From: an uncultured Arenicella sp.
Lineage (GTDB): Bacteria > Pseudomonadota > Gammaproteobacteria > Arenicellales > Arenicellaceae
NCBI GenBank assembly: GCA_947499305.1
Contig: CANMNN010000010.1
Location: forward strand, 1-64,000
Direction: 5' to 3'
Length of the DNA stretch: 64,000 nt
A program made the position numbers and the translations under genes. The first letter of the stretch is position 1, and each line of letters begins with the position of its first letter. Positions 52,829-61,471 of the stretch are shown piece by piece. The notes beneath the pieces were generated by a model. The model was not told the DNA's origin and did not search any database. It worked only from the letters and a program-made list of their open reading frames with translations.

Positions 52829-53812
52829 CACGGCGACATTCTGGTAACCGTTACTCAATAGCCAATGGGCCGCATTGAGGGCACGCTGACCGCTCTTGCA
52901 TACGCACACTATTCTTCGACCGCTAGGCAGAACGGCTTGTCGCTCACTGAGCTGATCAAGTGCTACATTCAGTGTTTTTAAGGCTTTTGCGTGCTGTGAA
53001 CTCGGTTGCTCAATAAACTCAATTTCCGAGCGCACGTCCAATACGACATCTGATTCACTGATGCTAGCAAAGGCGATCATCGCAGCTTTGCTATCGGGCT
53101 CAGGCGCGCCATTAAAGTCGATTATGTTCTGACTATAGTCCCACAAATCTAGATACATCAACTTACCCGATAACTGGGCATGATCGTTAACAATAACCTT
53201 CAACGCTTCTTGAGCTTGATAGCTTGCGATAATACCGACGCTCGGACCGGTCACGCCCGCCGTGTCACAACTCGCAGCCTGTGTGCTTGGGCTAGGGAAA
53301 ACAGCCCTCAAACTGGGAGCTGAATCGCCACAAAAAACCCCAAAATACCCATGTGTCGTCAACACAGACGCCGTCACCAAAGGTTTGTTCTGCTTCGAAC
53401 AAGCATCGCTGAGGAGGTAACTGACAAAAAAACTATCAGCCGCATCGATGACTATGGTTGCCTGGGATACAAGCTCGTCAACATTGACAACACTCAAGCG
53501 CGCATTGACGGCATTAATCTTAATTTCACTATTCAAGGCGCTTAATCGCGTCTTTGCAGCGTCAACTTTTGATGAACGAATATCGTTTTCTTGAAACAGT
53601 ATTTGCCGATGCAAGTTCGACAAGCTGACCGTATCATGATCAACCAAGGTAATCTCTCCTACACCGGCTCCAGCAAGAAATAAACTACTTGGAGAGCCAA
53701 GCCCTCCTGCGCCAACAATAAGAACATGCGCCTCAGCAAGCGCTTGCTGAGCATCACCGCTGAGTTGCTTAACTTGTTGCTGCCGCTGATAGCGAGATGT
53801 GTTTTCAGACAT
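52811..53812 (-). CDS. ThiF/MoeB-like adenylyltransferase with C-terminal rhodanese domain
   Basis: The 333-residue protein starts with the E1-like domain: GAGGLGSPSSLFLAGAG (34-50), the ATP/substrate segment HDTVSLSNLHRQILF near 59, DAADSFFVSYLLSDAC near 123, and C182 in ASCDTAGVTGPSVG. The rhodanese domain is at about 235-333 with VVLDVRSEIEFIEQ and the active-site loop VCVCKSGQRALNAA. MoeB/MOCS3-type enzymes adenylate and thiolate a ubiquitin-like sulphur carrier for molybdopterin or thiamine. The paired C-x2-C zinc cysteines of this family are not seen. No moaD or thiS gene lies nearby. Confidence 0.88.
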   Translation of the reverse strand: MSENTSRYQRQQQVKQLSGDAQQALAEAHVLIVGAGGLGSPSSLFLAGAGVGEITLVDHDTVSLSNLHRQILFQENDIRSSKVDAAKTRLSALNSEIKINAVNARLSVVNVDELVSQATIVIDAADSFFVSYLLSDACSKQNKPLVTASVLTTHGYFGVFCGDSAPSLRAVFPSPSTQAASCDTAGVTGPSVGIIASYQAQEALKVIVNDHAQLSGKLMYLDLWDYSQNIIDFNGAPEPDSKAAMIAFASISESDVVLDVRSEIEFIEQPSSQHAKALKTLNVALDQLSERQAVLPSGRRIVCVCKSGQRALNAAHWLLSNGYQNVAVSLQPF

Positions 53813-53848
53813 AAGAAATTAGTATGGCGTTGAGTTCAATCAACTAAA

Positions 53849-54730
53849 TTAAAAAGAAGATTCGAAGCGATTTGCCAATTTTCGAATATGCTCGGGGCCT
53901 ACCTCACAACAGCCGCCAACAATCGACGCCCCGCTATCAACCCAACCGTCAGCAAACTCAAGATAACGCGCTGGGCTCAAATCTTGTCGGGCTGTCAGTT
54001 CATCGACTGTAGCACCGGCTTGTTTGAACGCCTCACTGATTTTAGTAAATCCATTGGCGTAGGCACCATACCGGCCTCCTCTATCTGACATGATAGCCAT
54101 TGATTGCGTCACGGCTTCGGGCGTAGAGCAATTAATTAACACCGCATCAACCTGATAACGACTAGCCATCACCAGCGCGTCCGTCAACGGCTCACCTGAA
54201 CGCAGTACAGAACCATTCGAGTCATCGACAGTAAGCCCCAACCAAACAGGCAGGCCGACAACACTCGCGCCCCGCACTGCGCCTTCCGCCTGCTTTACTG
54301 ACGCCATGGTTTCGAGCAATAGCAAATCAACAAACGGGGCTTGAATTGCCGCGATCTCAGCATAAACCTCGGCCGCTTCATCAACTTCCATTGCGAGGTC
54401 AGGCCGATAAGATCGCCCCGTAGGGCCCATACCGCCTGCAACTCGTCCAGAGCCATGCTCGTCGCGCGCCTGGCAAGCTAATTCACAGGCAAGCACATGG
54501 ATGTCTTTAAACTGATCTTCAGCACCATGTTTAGCGAGCCGATCACGATGCAAAATATAACTATTTGTCGTAGCGATCTCGGCGCCAGCATTAAAAAAAT
54601 CAGCGTGCACGGCTTTCACTAAATCCGGCTCATCGCGCATGGTCGCCGCAGACCATAGCGCTGTTGCTTCGGCGTTTGAGCGAGCCATCAACTCTTGGCC
54701 CATGCCGCCATCAAGTATCGTAATCGTCAT
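53849..54730 (-). CDS. Homocysteine S-methyltransferase family protein
   Basis: The product (about 293 residues) is a Zn-dependent TIM-barrel methyltransferase of the MmuM/BHMT-like family: ITILDGGMGQELMARS at the start, FNAGAEIATTNSYILHRDRL near 45, VLINCSTPEAV with the first zinc Cys and GGCCEVGPEHI with the other two. It makes methionine from homocysteine using S-methylmethionine or a similar donor. I take ATG 54730 as the start because the barrel begins directly after it. It lies 36 bases upstream of the ThiF-like gene on the same strand. Confidence 0.9.
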   Translation of the reverse strand: MTITILDGGMGQELMARSNAEATALWSAATMRDEPDLVKAVHADFFNAGAEIATTNSYILHRDRLAKHGAEDQFKDIHVLACELACQARDEHGSGRVAGGMGPTGRSYRPDLAMEVDEAAEVYAEIAAIQAPFVDLLLLETMASVKQAEGAVRGASVVGLPVWLGLTVDDSNGSVLRSGEPLTDALVMASRYQVDAVLINCSTPEAVTQSMAIMSDRGGRYGAYANGFTKISEAFKQAGATVDELTARQDLSPARYLEFADGWVDSGASIVGGCCEVGPEHIRKLANRFESSF

Positions 54731-54868
54731 TATGTACTGAGCTGTCTGTTCCGTTAAGCCTACATTGTAGAGCAATCAAACTATTAAATAAAAAAGCTAA
54801 ACTAACATGAACCTGTGACCTTAAATTTACTCAAATTTGTAAGCCCAGCTTTATGCTAACATTCGCCT

Positions 54869-55273
54869 ATGAACTTGAGCGTTACCGACCCAGCATTTCT
54901 ATTTCCAGGCATCTCCTTGCTATTTCTTGCCTACACTAATCGTTACTTGGCCTTAGCCGGTATTGTACGCGCCTTGAACCAAGGCATTGATGAGCAAGAC
55001 ATCACCAATAGGGCCAAGCAAATTGAGTCAATTCATGTTCGCATACTACTCATAAAATACATGCAGGCGTTCGGCGTCATTGCATTTTTATTCTGCATTT
55101 TCTCAATGCTTGCGCTGATGTCAGGACAGCAACATAGCGGCGAAATCTTGTTTATGGCAAGCCTAGGTTCGATGAGTATCTCTCTGCTGTTATCGCTAAC
55201 CGAAGTACTTAAGTCAGGCCAATCGCTAAAGCTAGAACTTGATCGAACACACATTCGAGAAAAACGATCTTAA
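54869..55273 (+). CDS. DUF2721 membrane protein
   Basis: The 134-residue protein has an N-terminal hydrophobic segment (AFLFPGISLLFLAYTNRYLALAG) and two further helices (about 66-85 and 92-110), with the conserved RAKQIESIHVRILLIKYMQAFG part between them. This matches DUF2721, a widespread family of small inner-membrane proteins of unknown function. It precedes trmL by 40 bases and could be in one operon with it. Confidence 0.88.
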   Translation: MNLSVTDPAFLFPGISLLFLAYTNRYLALAGIVRALNQGIDEQDITNRAKQIESIHVRILLIKYMQAFGVIAFLFCIFSMLALMSGQQHSGEILFMASLGSMSISLLLSLTEVLKSGQSLKLELDRTHIREKRS

Positions 55274-55313
55274 GAGCCGCCTTCAAGGCGCCTAGGCAAC
55301 ATCAAAATCTATT

Positions 55314-55781
55314 ATGATTCACGTCGTTCTACACAATCCTAAAATTCCGCCCAATACCGGCAATGTCATTCGCTTAGCCGCGAACGTTGGTTTTAAATTG
55401 CATCTCATTGAGCCCTTGGGCTTTGATTTTGAAGAAAAGCAACTTCGCCGCGCTGGCTTGGACTACCACGACTTATCCAACCTTGCTCGTCATAAGGATT
55501 ATTGGGCATTTTTAGACACGGTAAAGCCTAAACGCGTATTCGCTATCACAACTAAGGGGCACACGCGCTACAGCGATGTGAAATTTGAAACCGACGATGT
55601 ATTGCTCTTTGGCTCTGAAACCGACGGCTTGCCCTCGCCAGTCATGGAGTCAATCGAACCACAGCAGCGCTTGCTAATTCCGATGCAGCCCAATAACCGA
55701 AGCCTGAATTTATCGAATTCGGTCTCGATTCTTGTATACGAAGCATGGCGGCAGTTTGGCTTCGGTGGAGCGCAACGCTAA
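55314..55781 (+). CDS. trmL: tRNA (cytidine/uridine-34 2'-O)-methyltransferase TrmL
   Basis: TrmL methylates the wobble base 2'-O of tRNA-Leu with SAM. The 155-residue SPOUT (trefoil-knot) protein has motif 1 [15 protein letters not shown] near 13, motif 2 [10 protein letters not shown] near 98 and motif 3 [18 protein letters not shown] near 121. Length and sequence are typical. The stop is followed 10 bases later by the convergent acylase stop. Confidence 0.96.
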   Translation: MIHVVLHNPKIPPNTGNVIRLAANVGFKLHLIEPLGFDFEEKQLRRAGLDYHDLSNLARHKDYWAFLDTVKPKRVFAITTKGHTRYSDVKFETDDVLLFGSETDGLPSPVMESIEPQQRLLIPMQPNNRSLNLSNSVSILVYEAWRQFGFGGAQR

Positions 55782-55791
55782 GACACGCTAA

Positions 55792-57975
55792 CTAAGGCAC
55801 ATTCCCGCCAATACTATAGCTGCGCGTTGCCTTTGCTCGAATCTTATCAATATCAAAAGTCGCTTCGCGCCATTGCTCTTTAACGAATAGCCCAGCTTGA
55901 TCTACGTAATGTGGTGATTCTTGATCGAGTGTTGCGCTACCAAACTGATGAACCACTTTTGCAGATTGCTCGCCTGTTTCTTGGTCCCATGAGACCAGAG
56001 CAATCCATGAATCCCCATGAGTCGCATACGATTTCTCGTGCTCGCCAATTCCTATAGAGTACACCGCGCGTAATACATCGGGGCCTCCATTAAGCGCTTG
56101 ATCAAATTTCGGTTGGTCTGCATCACCATGACGCAAACGATTCACCTCTGACCACTCAGGGTTCAGACCTCCGTAATTAGTTTTTAAATACAATACTGCT
56201 CGCTCAGCGGCGGCTCTTAGTGCTTCGGGCGAACGATCTTCTGGGTCAGGGTTTTGCCTGAACTGCATCAGAATTTGAATTGCTAAGGCAGCGTTAGTGT
56301 TTTCCAAGTTGGCATTGCGATCCCATTGCTTGATAACGGCTTGCGCTTCAACTAGTTCAGTATTATCCGACCAATCTTGCTCCAGAATTTTTTTGAGCGT
56401 TTTAATATGCTCAGAGTTCTCAGAGTAGGCGATATCAAACTTTTGCTTTAGCAATTCGGCCTCGCTAATTTTGCTAACGCCATCGTTCATTTCCATTAAG
56501 CGAAGCGCGCGATTAGTTTGGTCGCTCGCCAAGCCCATTGACGCTGGAAAATCGATGGCGCGTAAATTATCTGGCCCGTCGGTTGCGCTGAACGGCGTAT
56601 TATTCGCGTTAAAAAGTAACCCAGAGGTCGGGTTAATCAACATCGGCACCTCACTAAATGGCCGATAGCCATCCCAGATAAGCTCGCTTTTATCTCCAGG
56701 CAGGCCTTTACTCCAATCCCAATTGTTGATGCGATTTGGATATTGAGCATTGTGTATGAAGCCAATATTATTATCGCGATCAGCGTAAACGTAGTTAATA
56801 CTCGGCAAAGCGTTCATCGACATCGCCTGCATAAACTCATCGAAATTTGTCGCTTGGTTGAGCCGAACATATTGTTCGAACTGCCTGATCTCGCCCATGC
56901 CCGCATAGCGCAATGCGTACGTCTTATCACCAGATTCAATAACAGGCCCGTGTTTACTGCGCATGACTGTGCGCTTTACAGGCATTCTAAAATTGCCCCA
57001 GAGCTTCACCAATAAAGTAACTTCTCGTTTTTCGAAATCGTGCCACTGGCCATCTAAGCGATACTGATCGGGGTTATCGGGATTACGTTCGAGCAAATAG
57101 CTGTCGCTTAGGTCGATATGGTTGACTGTATTTGCCCATGCTAGGTTTTGACTAAAGCCATGTAAAATTACCGGTGTTCCCGGGAACAATCCCCCTTGAA
57201 TGTCCCATCCCTGTTCTGACTTTATATGCGCTTCGTACCAAGCAACGGGGCCCGTTAATGGTTGATGAGAGTTGATCAGTAAGCGCGTGTGGTTATCAGT
57301 CGAACGCAATGACGAAACCGCGATTGCATTAGAGCCACGCTCACTATTGCCACGCTTATCAAGAGTCCAAGCCAATTGGTTTTCACGCGGGGCTAAATTC
57401 AATTCAAGTTCGGTATCTGGGTTAAACAAATCCAATAGTGGCTTGTCTAGTCCATAGAAAAATGGCGTACGAAAAACAAAGCCTGCGACAATATCTTGTT
57501 CAGTAAAGGGAGCGAGGCCCGGCCACGCTTTAGCTGGGTTCTCAGCGGCGTAGAGGTTCGCACCAGCGGCGTACGCCCTCGCAATAGCCTTTACTTCTTC
57601 GGGCACGTCACGCTGATATCGCGCATCTAGTGTTTGCCACACATTAAGTAGCTCCACTAAATAATCAGCCGGCGCTGCACTGCGCCCGCGGTAACGAGCC
57701 ATTACTCCGCGAGTCGCTGCCACTGTTTCTTGAATGGTCTCAAAATCATCCTCGGCATGCGCGTAGGCGAGCCCAAAACTCGTATCAACGTTTCGCTTTC
57801 CTAGAATATGCGGCACGCCCCACTCATCCCGAATAATTTCAGCACGATAGAGGTTTGACTGCGTTACTAAGGCTTGAGTATCGACGGGTGAATCAATCGG
57901 GCGCCATAGATAAATCGCAGTAAAAAGAACGAACAGCAAGGCAATTAAAAGCAAGGCTTTTAGAATTTTAATCAT
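55792..57975 (-). CDS. Penicillin/AHL acylase family hydrolase (Ntn, S45)
   Basis: The 727-residue precursor is exported and anchored by an N-terminal membrane helix (KALLLIALLFVLFTAIYLW). It has the alpha-chain block IIRDEWGVPHILGKRNVDTSFGLAYAHAED near 46 and an autoprocessing site before the nucleophile Ser215 in SERGSNAIAVS. The beta chain carries DGYRPFSEVP and NNTPFSATDG and a typical oxyanion Asn region. The family cleaves amides such as penicillin G or N-acyl-homoserine lactones; quenching or turnover of AHLs or lipid amides is possible. No luxI/luxR genes are in the window. Confidence 0.92.
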   Translation of the reverse strand: MIKILKALLLIALLFVLFTAIYLWRPIDSPVDTQALVTQSNLYRAEIIRDEWGVPHILGKRNVDTSFGLAYAHAEDDFETIQETVAATRGVMARYRGRSAAPADYLVELLNVWQTLDARYQRDVPEEVKAIARAYAAGANLYAAENPAKAWPGLAPFTEQDIVAGFVFRTPFFYGLDKPLLDLFNPDTELELNLAPRENQLAWTLDKRGNSERGSNAIAVSSLRSTDNHTRLLINSHQPLTGPVAWYEAHIKSEQGWDIQGGLFPGTPVILHGFSQNLAWANTVNHIDLSDSYLLERNPDNPDQYRLDGQWHDFEKREVTLLVKLWGNFRMPVKRTVMRSKHGPVIESGDKTYALRYAGMGEIRQFEQYVRLNQATNFDEFMQAMSMNALPSINYVYADRDNNIGFIHNAQYPNRINNWDWSKGLPGDKSELIWDGYRPFSEVPMLINPTSGLLFNANNTPFSATDGPDNLRAIDFPASMGLASDQTNRALRLMEMNDGVSKISEAELLKQKFDIAYSENSEHIKTLKKILEQDWSDNTELVEAQAVIKQWDRNANLENTNAALAIQILMQFRQNPDPEDRSPEALRAAAERAVLYLKTNYGGLNPEWSEVNRLRHGDADQPKFDQALNGGPDVLRAVYSIGIGEHEKSYATHGDSWIALVSWDQETGEQSAKVVHQFGSATLDQESPHYVDQAGLFVKEQWREATFDIDKIRAKATRSYSIGGNVP

Positions 57976-58102
57976 AATGTGTCTCGCTCAGGGCCGACTA
58001 TTTAGCGTATTAATAGCCAAGCTAACACATTAGTTTCGTCAATATATGAAGACGCCCAGCACTTTCTACCAAGCGCAGCACGCCCAACTCACTGCTAAAG
58101 CG

Positions 58103-58627
58103 CTAGCTATCTTTCACACTTATAATTAGCTCGGCTTTGCTGCTACGCCAGCGAAACGGCAATAGGTAGCAATGTTGATCTAAACGATAGTCCTTGGTAT
58201 TTAAAGGAGCCTGGATCACTCTCGGTATGGATATATGAAAATCAGCACCAAGTTCTCGACGAGCATTTCCAGCGAGCGTATTTGCTATCTCTCCAACTAG
58301 GTCACGCAATAACTCATCTCGTAATTCTGCTTCTCCATAGCTCAACAGTATACGCTTTAGTAGAGCACGAGGCGCAGACACGAAAACAGTTCCAACGCTT
58401 GAACCCGATACAGTAATCATGCCGGTAAAATCCATGCCAATAGTTGCCTCGTTCTTAAGCAAGTATGGCGTACCTAACTCTAGGTCAACGCTTTGCGTTG
58501 AACGCTGAGCATGCTCGGAACTACTAATAACACTTCTTGACGAGCCAAATGATTCGTTTAGGTGATCGAAGTAGCTGATCAAGCCATCGACAAATACATC
58601 TATATATCGACGCTCACTCATTTGCAC
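58103..58627 (-). CDS. CheX-like chemotaxis phosphatase
   Basis: The 174-residue product shows the CheC/CheX/FliY fold with the key motif LLRDLVGEIANTLAGNARREL (E and N residues that attack the phospho-Asp of CheY-like receivers) near 107. The phosphatase role on the adjacent CheY-like regulator is inferred from the motif and the gene order. It overlaps the regulator gene by 10 bases and lies last in the three-gene operon. Confidence 0.82.
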   Translation of the reverse strand: MQMSERRYIDVFVDGLISYFDHLNESFGSSRSVISSSEHAQRSTQSVDLELGTPYLLKNEATIGMDFTGMITVSGSSVGTVFVSAPRALLKRILLSYGEAELRDELLRDLVGEIANTLAGNARRELGADFHISIPRVIQAPLNTKDYRLDQHCYLLPFRWRSSKAELIISVKDS

Positions 58628-58986
58628 AACTCTATATCAATAATACGCTCGATCGCGCTACTTAGTTCTCTTTCAGTAAATGGTTTACACAAAAAACCAT
58701 ATGCGCCTAGAGTTAGCGCTTTAATAGCTGTCGCCTTATCGGCCAATGCCGAAATTACCAAAATATGTGTCTCAGGCGCGATTGCCATTATCTTTTCAAT
58801 GGCCTCGACTCCATCTACCTCAGGCATCGTCAAATCCATAGTCACTACATTGGGGCGTTCTGCCGTCGCCATATCAATGGCCTGCTGACCATTCTCAGCG
58901 CGACAGACCTTTGAAAAACGAGATAAGAGTGTGCGGTTGATTTTATTGCGAATAATCAACGAGTCATCGACTATCATCAACTTCAT
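58618..58986 (-). CDS. CheY-like single-domain response regulator
   Basis: The 122-residue protein is one receiver domain: acidic pair D7-D8 (IVDDSLIIRN), phospho-acceptor D51 (VVTMDLTMPEVDG), the conserved Ser in LVISALAD and Lys in FLCKPFTE. No output domain is present. The start overlaps the kinase stop (4 bases), and its end overlaps the CheX-like gene, so all three are translationally coupled. It is predicted to be phosphorylated by the kinase and dephosphorylated by the CheX-like protein. Confidence 0.95.
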   Translation of the reverse strand: MKLMIVDDSLIIRNKINRTLLSRFSKVCRAENGQQAIDMATAERPNVVTMDLTMPEVDGVEAIEKIMAIAPETHILVISALADKATAIKALTLGAYGFLCKPFTERELSSAIERIIDIELCK

Positions 58987-61172
58987 GAGGCGAGTAACAC
59001 CGATTCGCTGGGTGGATCTAATATTTCGCTGCTTGTCTCACTCGGCGAATAACTAAAGTCGATGATGAACTGCGTGAACTCGTTGCTCACCGACCGAATT
59101 TTGAGTTTGGCATTTAACGCTTTTACCTGCTGCCAAACCAGCGCTAATCCAACACCACGACCGGCTGTTTGATCAACGTTTTGCTGTGTTGATATAGCAT
59201 CTTTGAACGCATAGCGTACAAGCGCAGTATTACCCAGCGCTTTAGCTTCGCGAGAATCGAGTAGTTTTCGATCAACCAACTCTGAGCGAATGCGCTCGTA
59301 GTCAAAGCCACGTCCATCGTCCTCGAATAGAAAGCGATAATTACCGCGCTTATCGTGACTTATGGAAACCGATATTTCGCCTAAACTAGGCTTTTTCAGT
59401 TCTAGACGTTGTTCTTCAGACTCCAAACCATGTGCAAGTGAGTTGTGCAATAGTTGCACTGCGATTAAATAAAGCTCAGAGCTCAATTGCGAGTTGAGTG
59501 GCGTATTTAAACCTCGCAAATTAAGCCTAGCTGCGATGCCTTTTTGGGCCGCCAGTTTTTGAGTATAGGCAAGTAGCTCAAACCATTTCGGATTCTGTTC
59601 AGCAAGTTCGTCTAGAGATTTCTTGGTGGACAGCTCTAAGCGATTATCCGGTGTGCCACGCGTAACATGATTGAGCGATGTATCAACGTAGTCTCCCAAT
59701 TTGTCACGAACACCTTCAATAAGATTAAGACTCGCGAAGTTTTGCTTAAGTTGCATGGTCAGTGGCAAGAAGTCGCGACCGTTAAGCGTTCGGTGTTTGG
59801 CCTGCCTAGAAATTTCCTCAATAGTGTTCTCGAACAAGTGATGTCCTTGCGCGATCATTTCAAAATTCAGTACAGAAGCATTACCTTTTAGTTTATGCGT
59901 TTCGCGCGCAATGCGAATGAGCATGGCCTCATAGCTCCCGCTCGCTTGTTTAGTATCCTTTAGTAGTAGATTAATACGATCAAGGCCCGATCGACTATCG
60001 TCAATAAAGGCCGCTAAATCAGTTCGAGGAATCGGCAAAATTTGTGTAAGTAAAGCCATCTGCTGCTCAAGTTCGTCAGCATTTAATTGGTCTTGAGCCT
60101 CAAGTAGAATTTTGGCACTGACATCTCTTACCGTCACAAGCACAACTTGCCGAGCGTCATCTTGACTTAGTATCGCAAAAGAAAAGTCGAGGTACTTAGT
60201 TTCAGTCTCACCACCTTTCTTCGTAATTACTGCTTCAACACGTTTCAGCGGATTCACATCTTCGATTAGCGCGGTATCAATGTGATCGCGAAAATATAAT
60301 TTGGCGAAATCGAGGGCAGTATTAACCGTTTTCTGTGGAAAATAGCGCGCTAAGAAACGCTCAAATTTTCGCCCTGAAACTTTGCGCGTTAAAAATATTT
60401 TTTCAAGTTGCTTCGAGTGCTGACCACTCATCACCATATTTCGATCAAGTAGAAATACGCCTTCATTAATGGTACTAAGTATTTGATCAGACTCGTGCTG
60501 CTTGAGCTGAATTTCTTGATCGCGTACCCGCAGCTGACCAAGAAAATGAAACAGAATGATAAAGAAGTTAATCGTCGCTAGCGTAATACCAATAACTTGA
60601 GCAGCTCGCAGAAGATTGGTTTGACGTTCAGAAGTCGCCTTAAAGAACTCAGTTAGCTCGTCCATTAAAGCAAACATTTTGAGATTGTTTGCCGCAATAA
60701 AACTGGAAGCGGGGCGAATTTCATCGTCAGAAACCAAGGTATCGATCATCAGCGGCTCAATCGCGGTTTCAAACTCACTCCACAAGCTGTTCGCTCGAGA
60801 CAGTATGGCAACTCCTTCTGGGTCACTAACCGCCGATATTGATATTGGTAAACCGGTGCTAGGCGAGACAATCGTCCCTCCTTGATTAAACGCCTGAAGC
60901 GCCGCCCCAAACGTTCGATAGTGGTCTCGCAACTCATCGAGGCCCGATTGATAGACCCACAATTGAAGCTTTTGCGACTTAATATAAAGCGTCGCCTTAG
61001 ACATCTGCTGCGTTAAAGTACGTTGCCGCGCGGCCGAATTAATCAGCTCCGTTTGCTCAGCAATTTTTCCAGAAGTGTAAAAATTTAAAACAAGCACACC
61101 TAAATCGAAGATCAAGAACAGTGCGATAGAGATAACGAGAAAGCGATACTTGCCAAAGAGTGTGCTGAACAT
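58983..61172 (-). CDS. Membrane CheA-like histidine kinase with PilJ-type sensor and HPt domain
   Basis: The 729-residue product has a membrane helix at 11-30, a periplasmic PilJ-like sensor region (AARQRTLTQQMSKATLYI near 47, to about 185), a second helix at 191-212, a PAS-like domain (about 230-355), an HPt domain with phosphorylated H426 (RETHKLKGNASVLNF) and a CheA-type ATPase (N box LLHNSLAHGLES, DDGRGFD 618-624, GRGVGLAL 671-678). There is no dimerisation H box and no CheW-like domain, so it differs from both classic kinases and CheA. GGGGAC precedes the ATG at 61172. Confidence 0.88.
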   Translation of the reverse strand: MFSTLFGKYRFLVISIALFLIFDLGVLVLNFYTSGKIAEQTELINSAARQRTLTQQMSKATLYIKSQKLQLWVYQSGLDELRDHYRTFGAALQAFNQGGTIVSPSTGLPISISAVSDPEGVAILSRANSLWSEFETAIEPLMIDTLVSDDEIRPASSFIAANNLKMFALMDELTEFFKATSERQTNLLRAAQVIGITLATINFFIILFHFLGQLRVRDQEIQLKQHESDQILSTINEGVFLLDRNMVMSGQHSKQLEKIFLTRKVSGRKFERFLARYFPQKTVNTALDFAKLYFRDHIDTALIEDVNPLKRVEAVITKKGGETETKYLDFSFAILSQDDARQVVLVTVRDVSAKILLEAQDQLNADELEQQMALLTQILPIPRTDLAAFIDDSRSGLDRINLLLKDTKQASGSYEAMLIRIARETHKLKGNASVLNFEMIAQGHHLFENTIEEISRQAKHRTLNGRDFLPLTMQLKQNFASLNLIEGVRDKLGDYVDTSLNHVTRGTPDNRLELSTKKSLDELAEQNPKWFELLAYTQKLAAQKGIAARLNLRGLNTPLNSQLSSELYLIAVQLLHNSLAHGLESEEQRLELKKPSLGEISVSISHDKRGNYRFLFEDDGRGFDYERIRSELVDRKLLDSREAKALGNTALVRYAFKDAISTQQNVDQTAGRGVGLALVWQQVKALNAKLKIRSVSNEFTQFIIDFSYSPSETSSEILDPPSESVLLAS

Positions 61173-61471
61173 CTTGTCCCCAAAAAAACCAGAGAATGGT
61201 GAGCCAGAAGCCCAACGTTGTGGCCTGAAATGTAAACCCACGATGTGACCAAATGATTACAGCCGTAAAGATTTTTTTGAGAGTCTTTTGCTGTATAGCC
61301 CAAATTGACGCTTTCTTTTCTGTCAAACGCACTGAACTCGATGGATGATTTAGCGCATCACTAATTTACTGAAAGATCGCAATCCTCTCTAGTTAGCGAT
61401 CTAAAATCCTATAGCGGATAGTCCACGCCTAGCGCTCTCTTGTTTACAACTTAAAAATTTAGAGAGAGGCT
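61173..61471. other. Intergenic region between the kinase operon and dicarboxylate symporter
   Basis: These 299 bases separate two divergent starts and should hold both promoters. No clear regulator site was found. GAGAGAGG lies directly before the symporter ATG. Confidence 0.5.
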
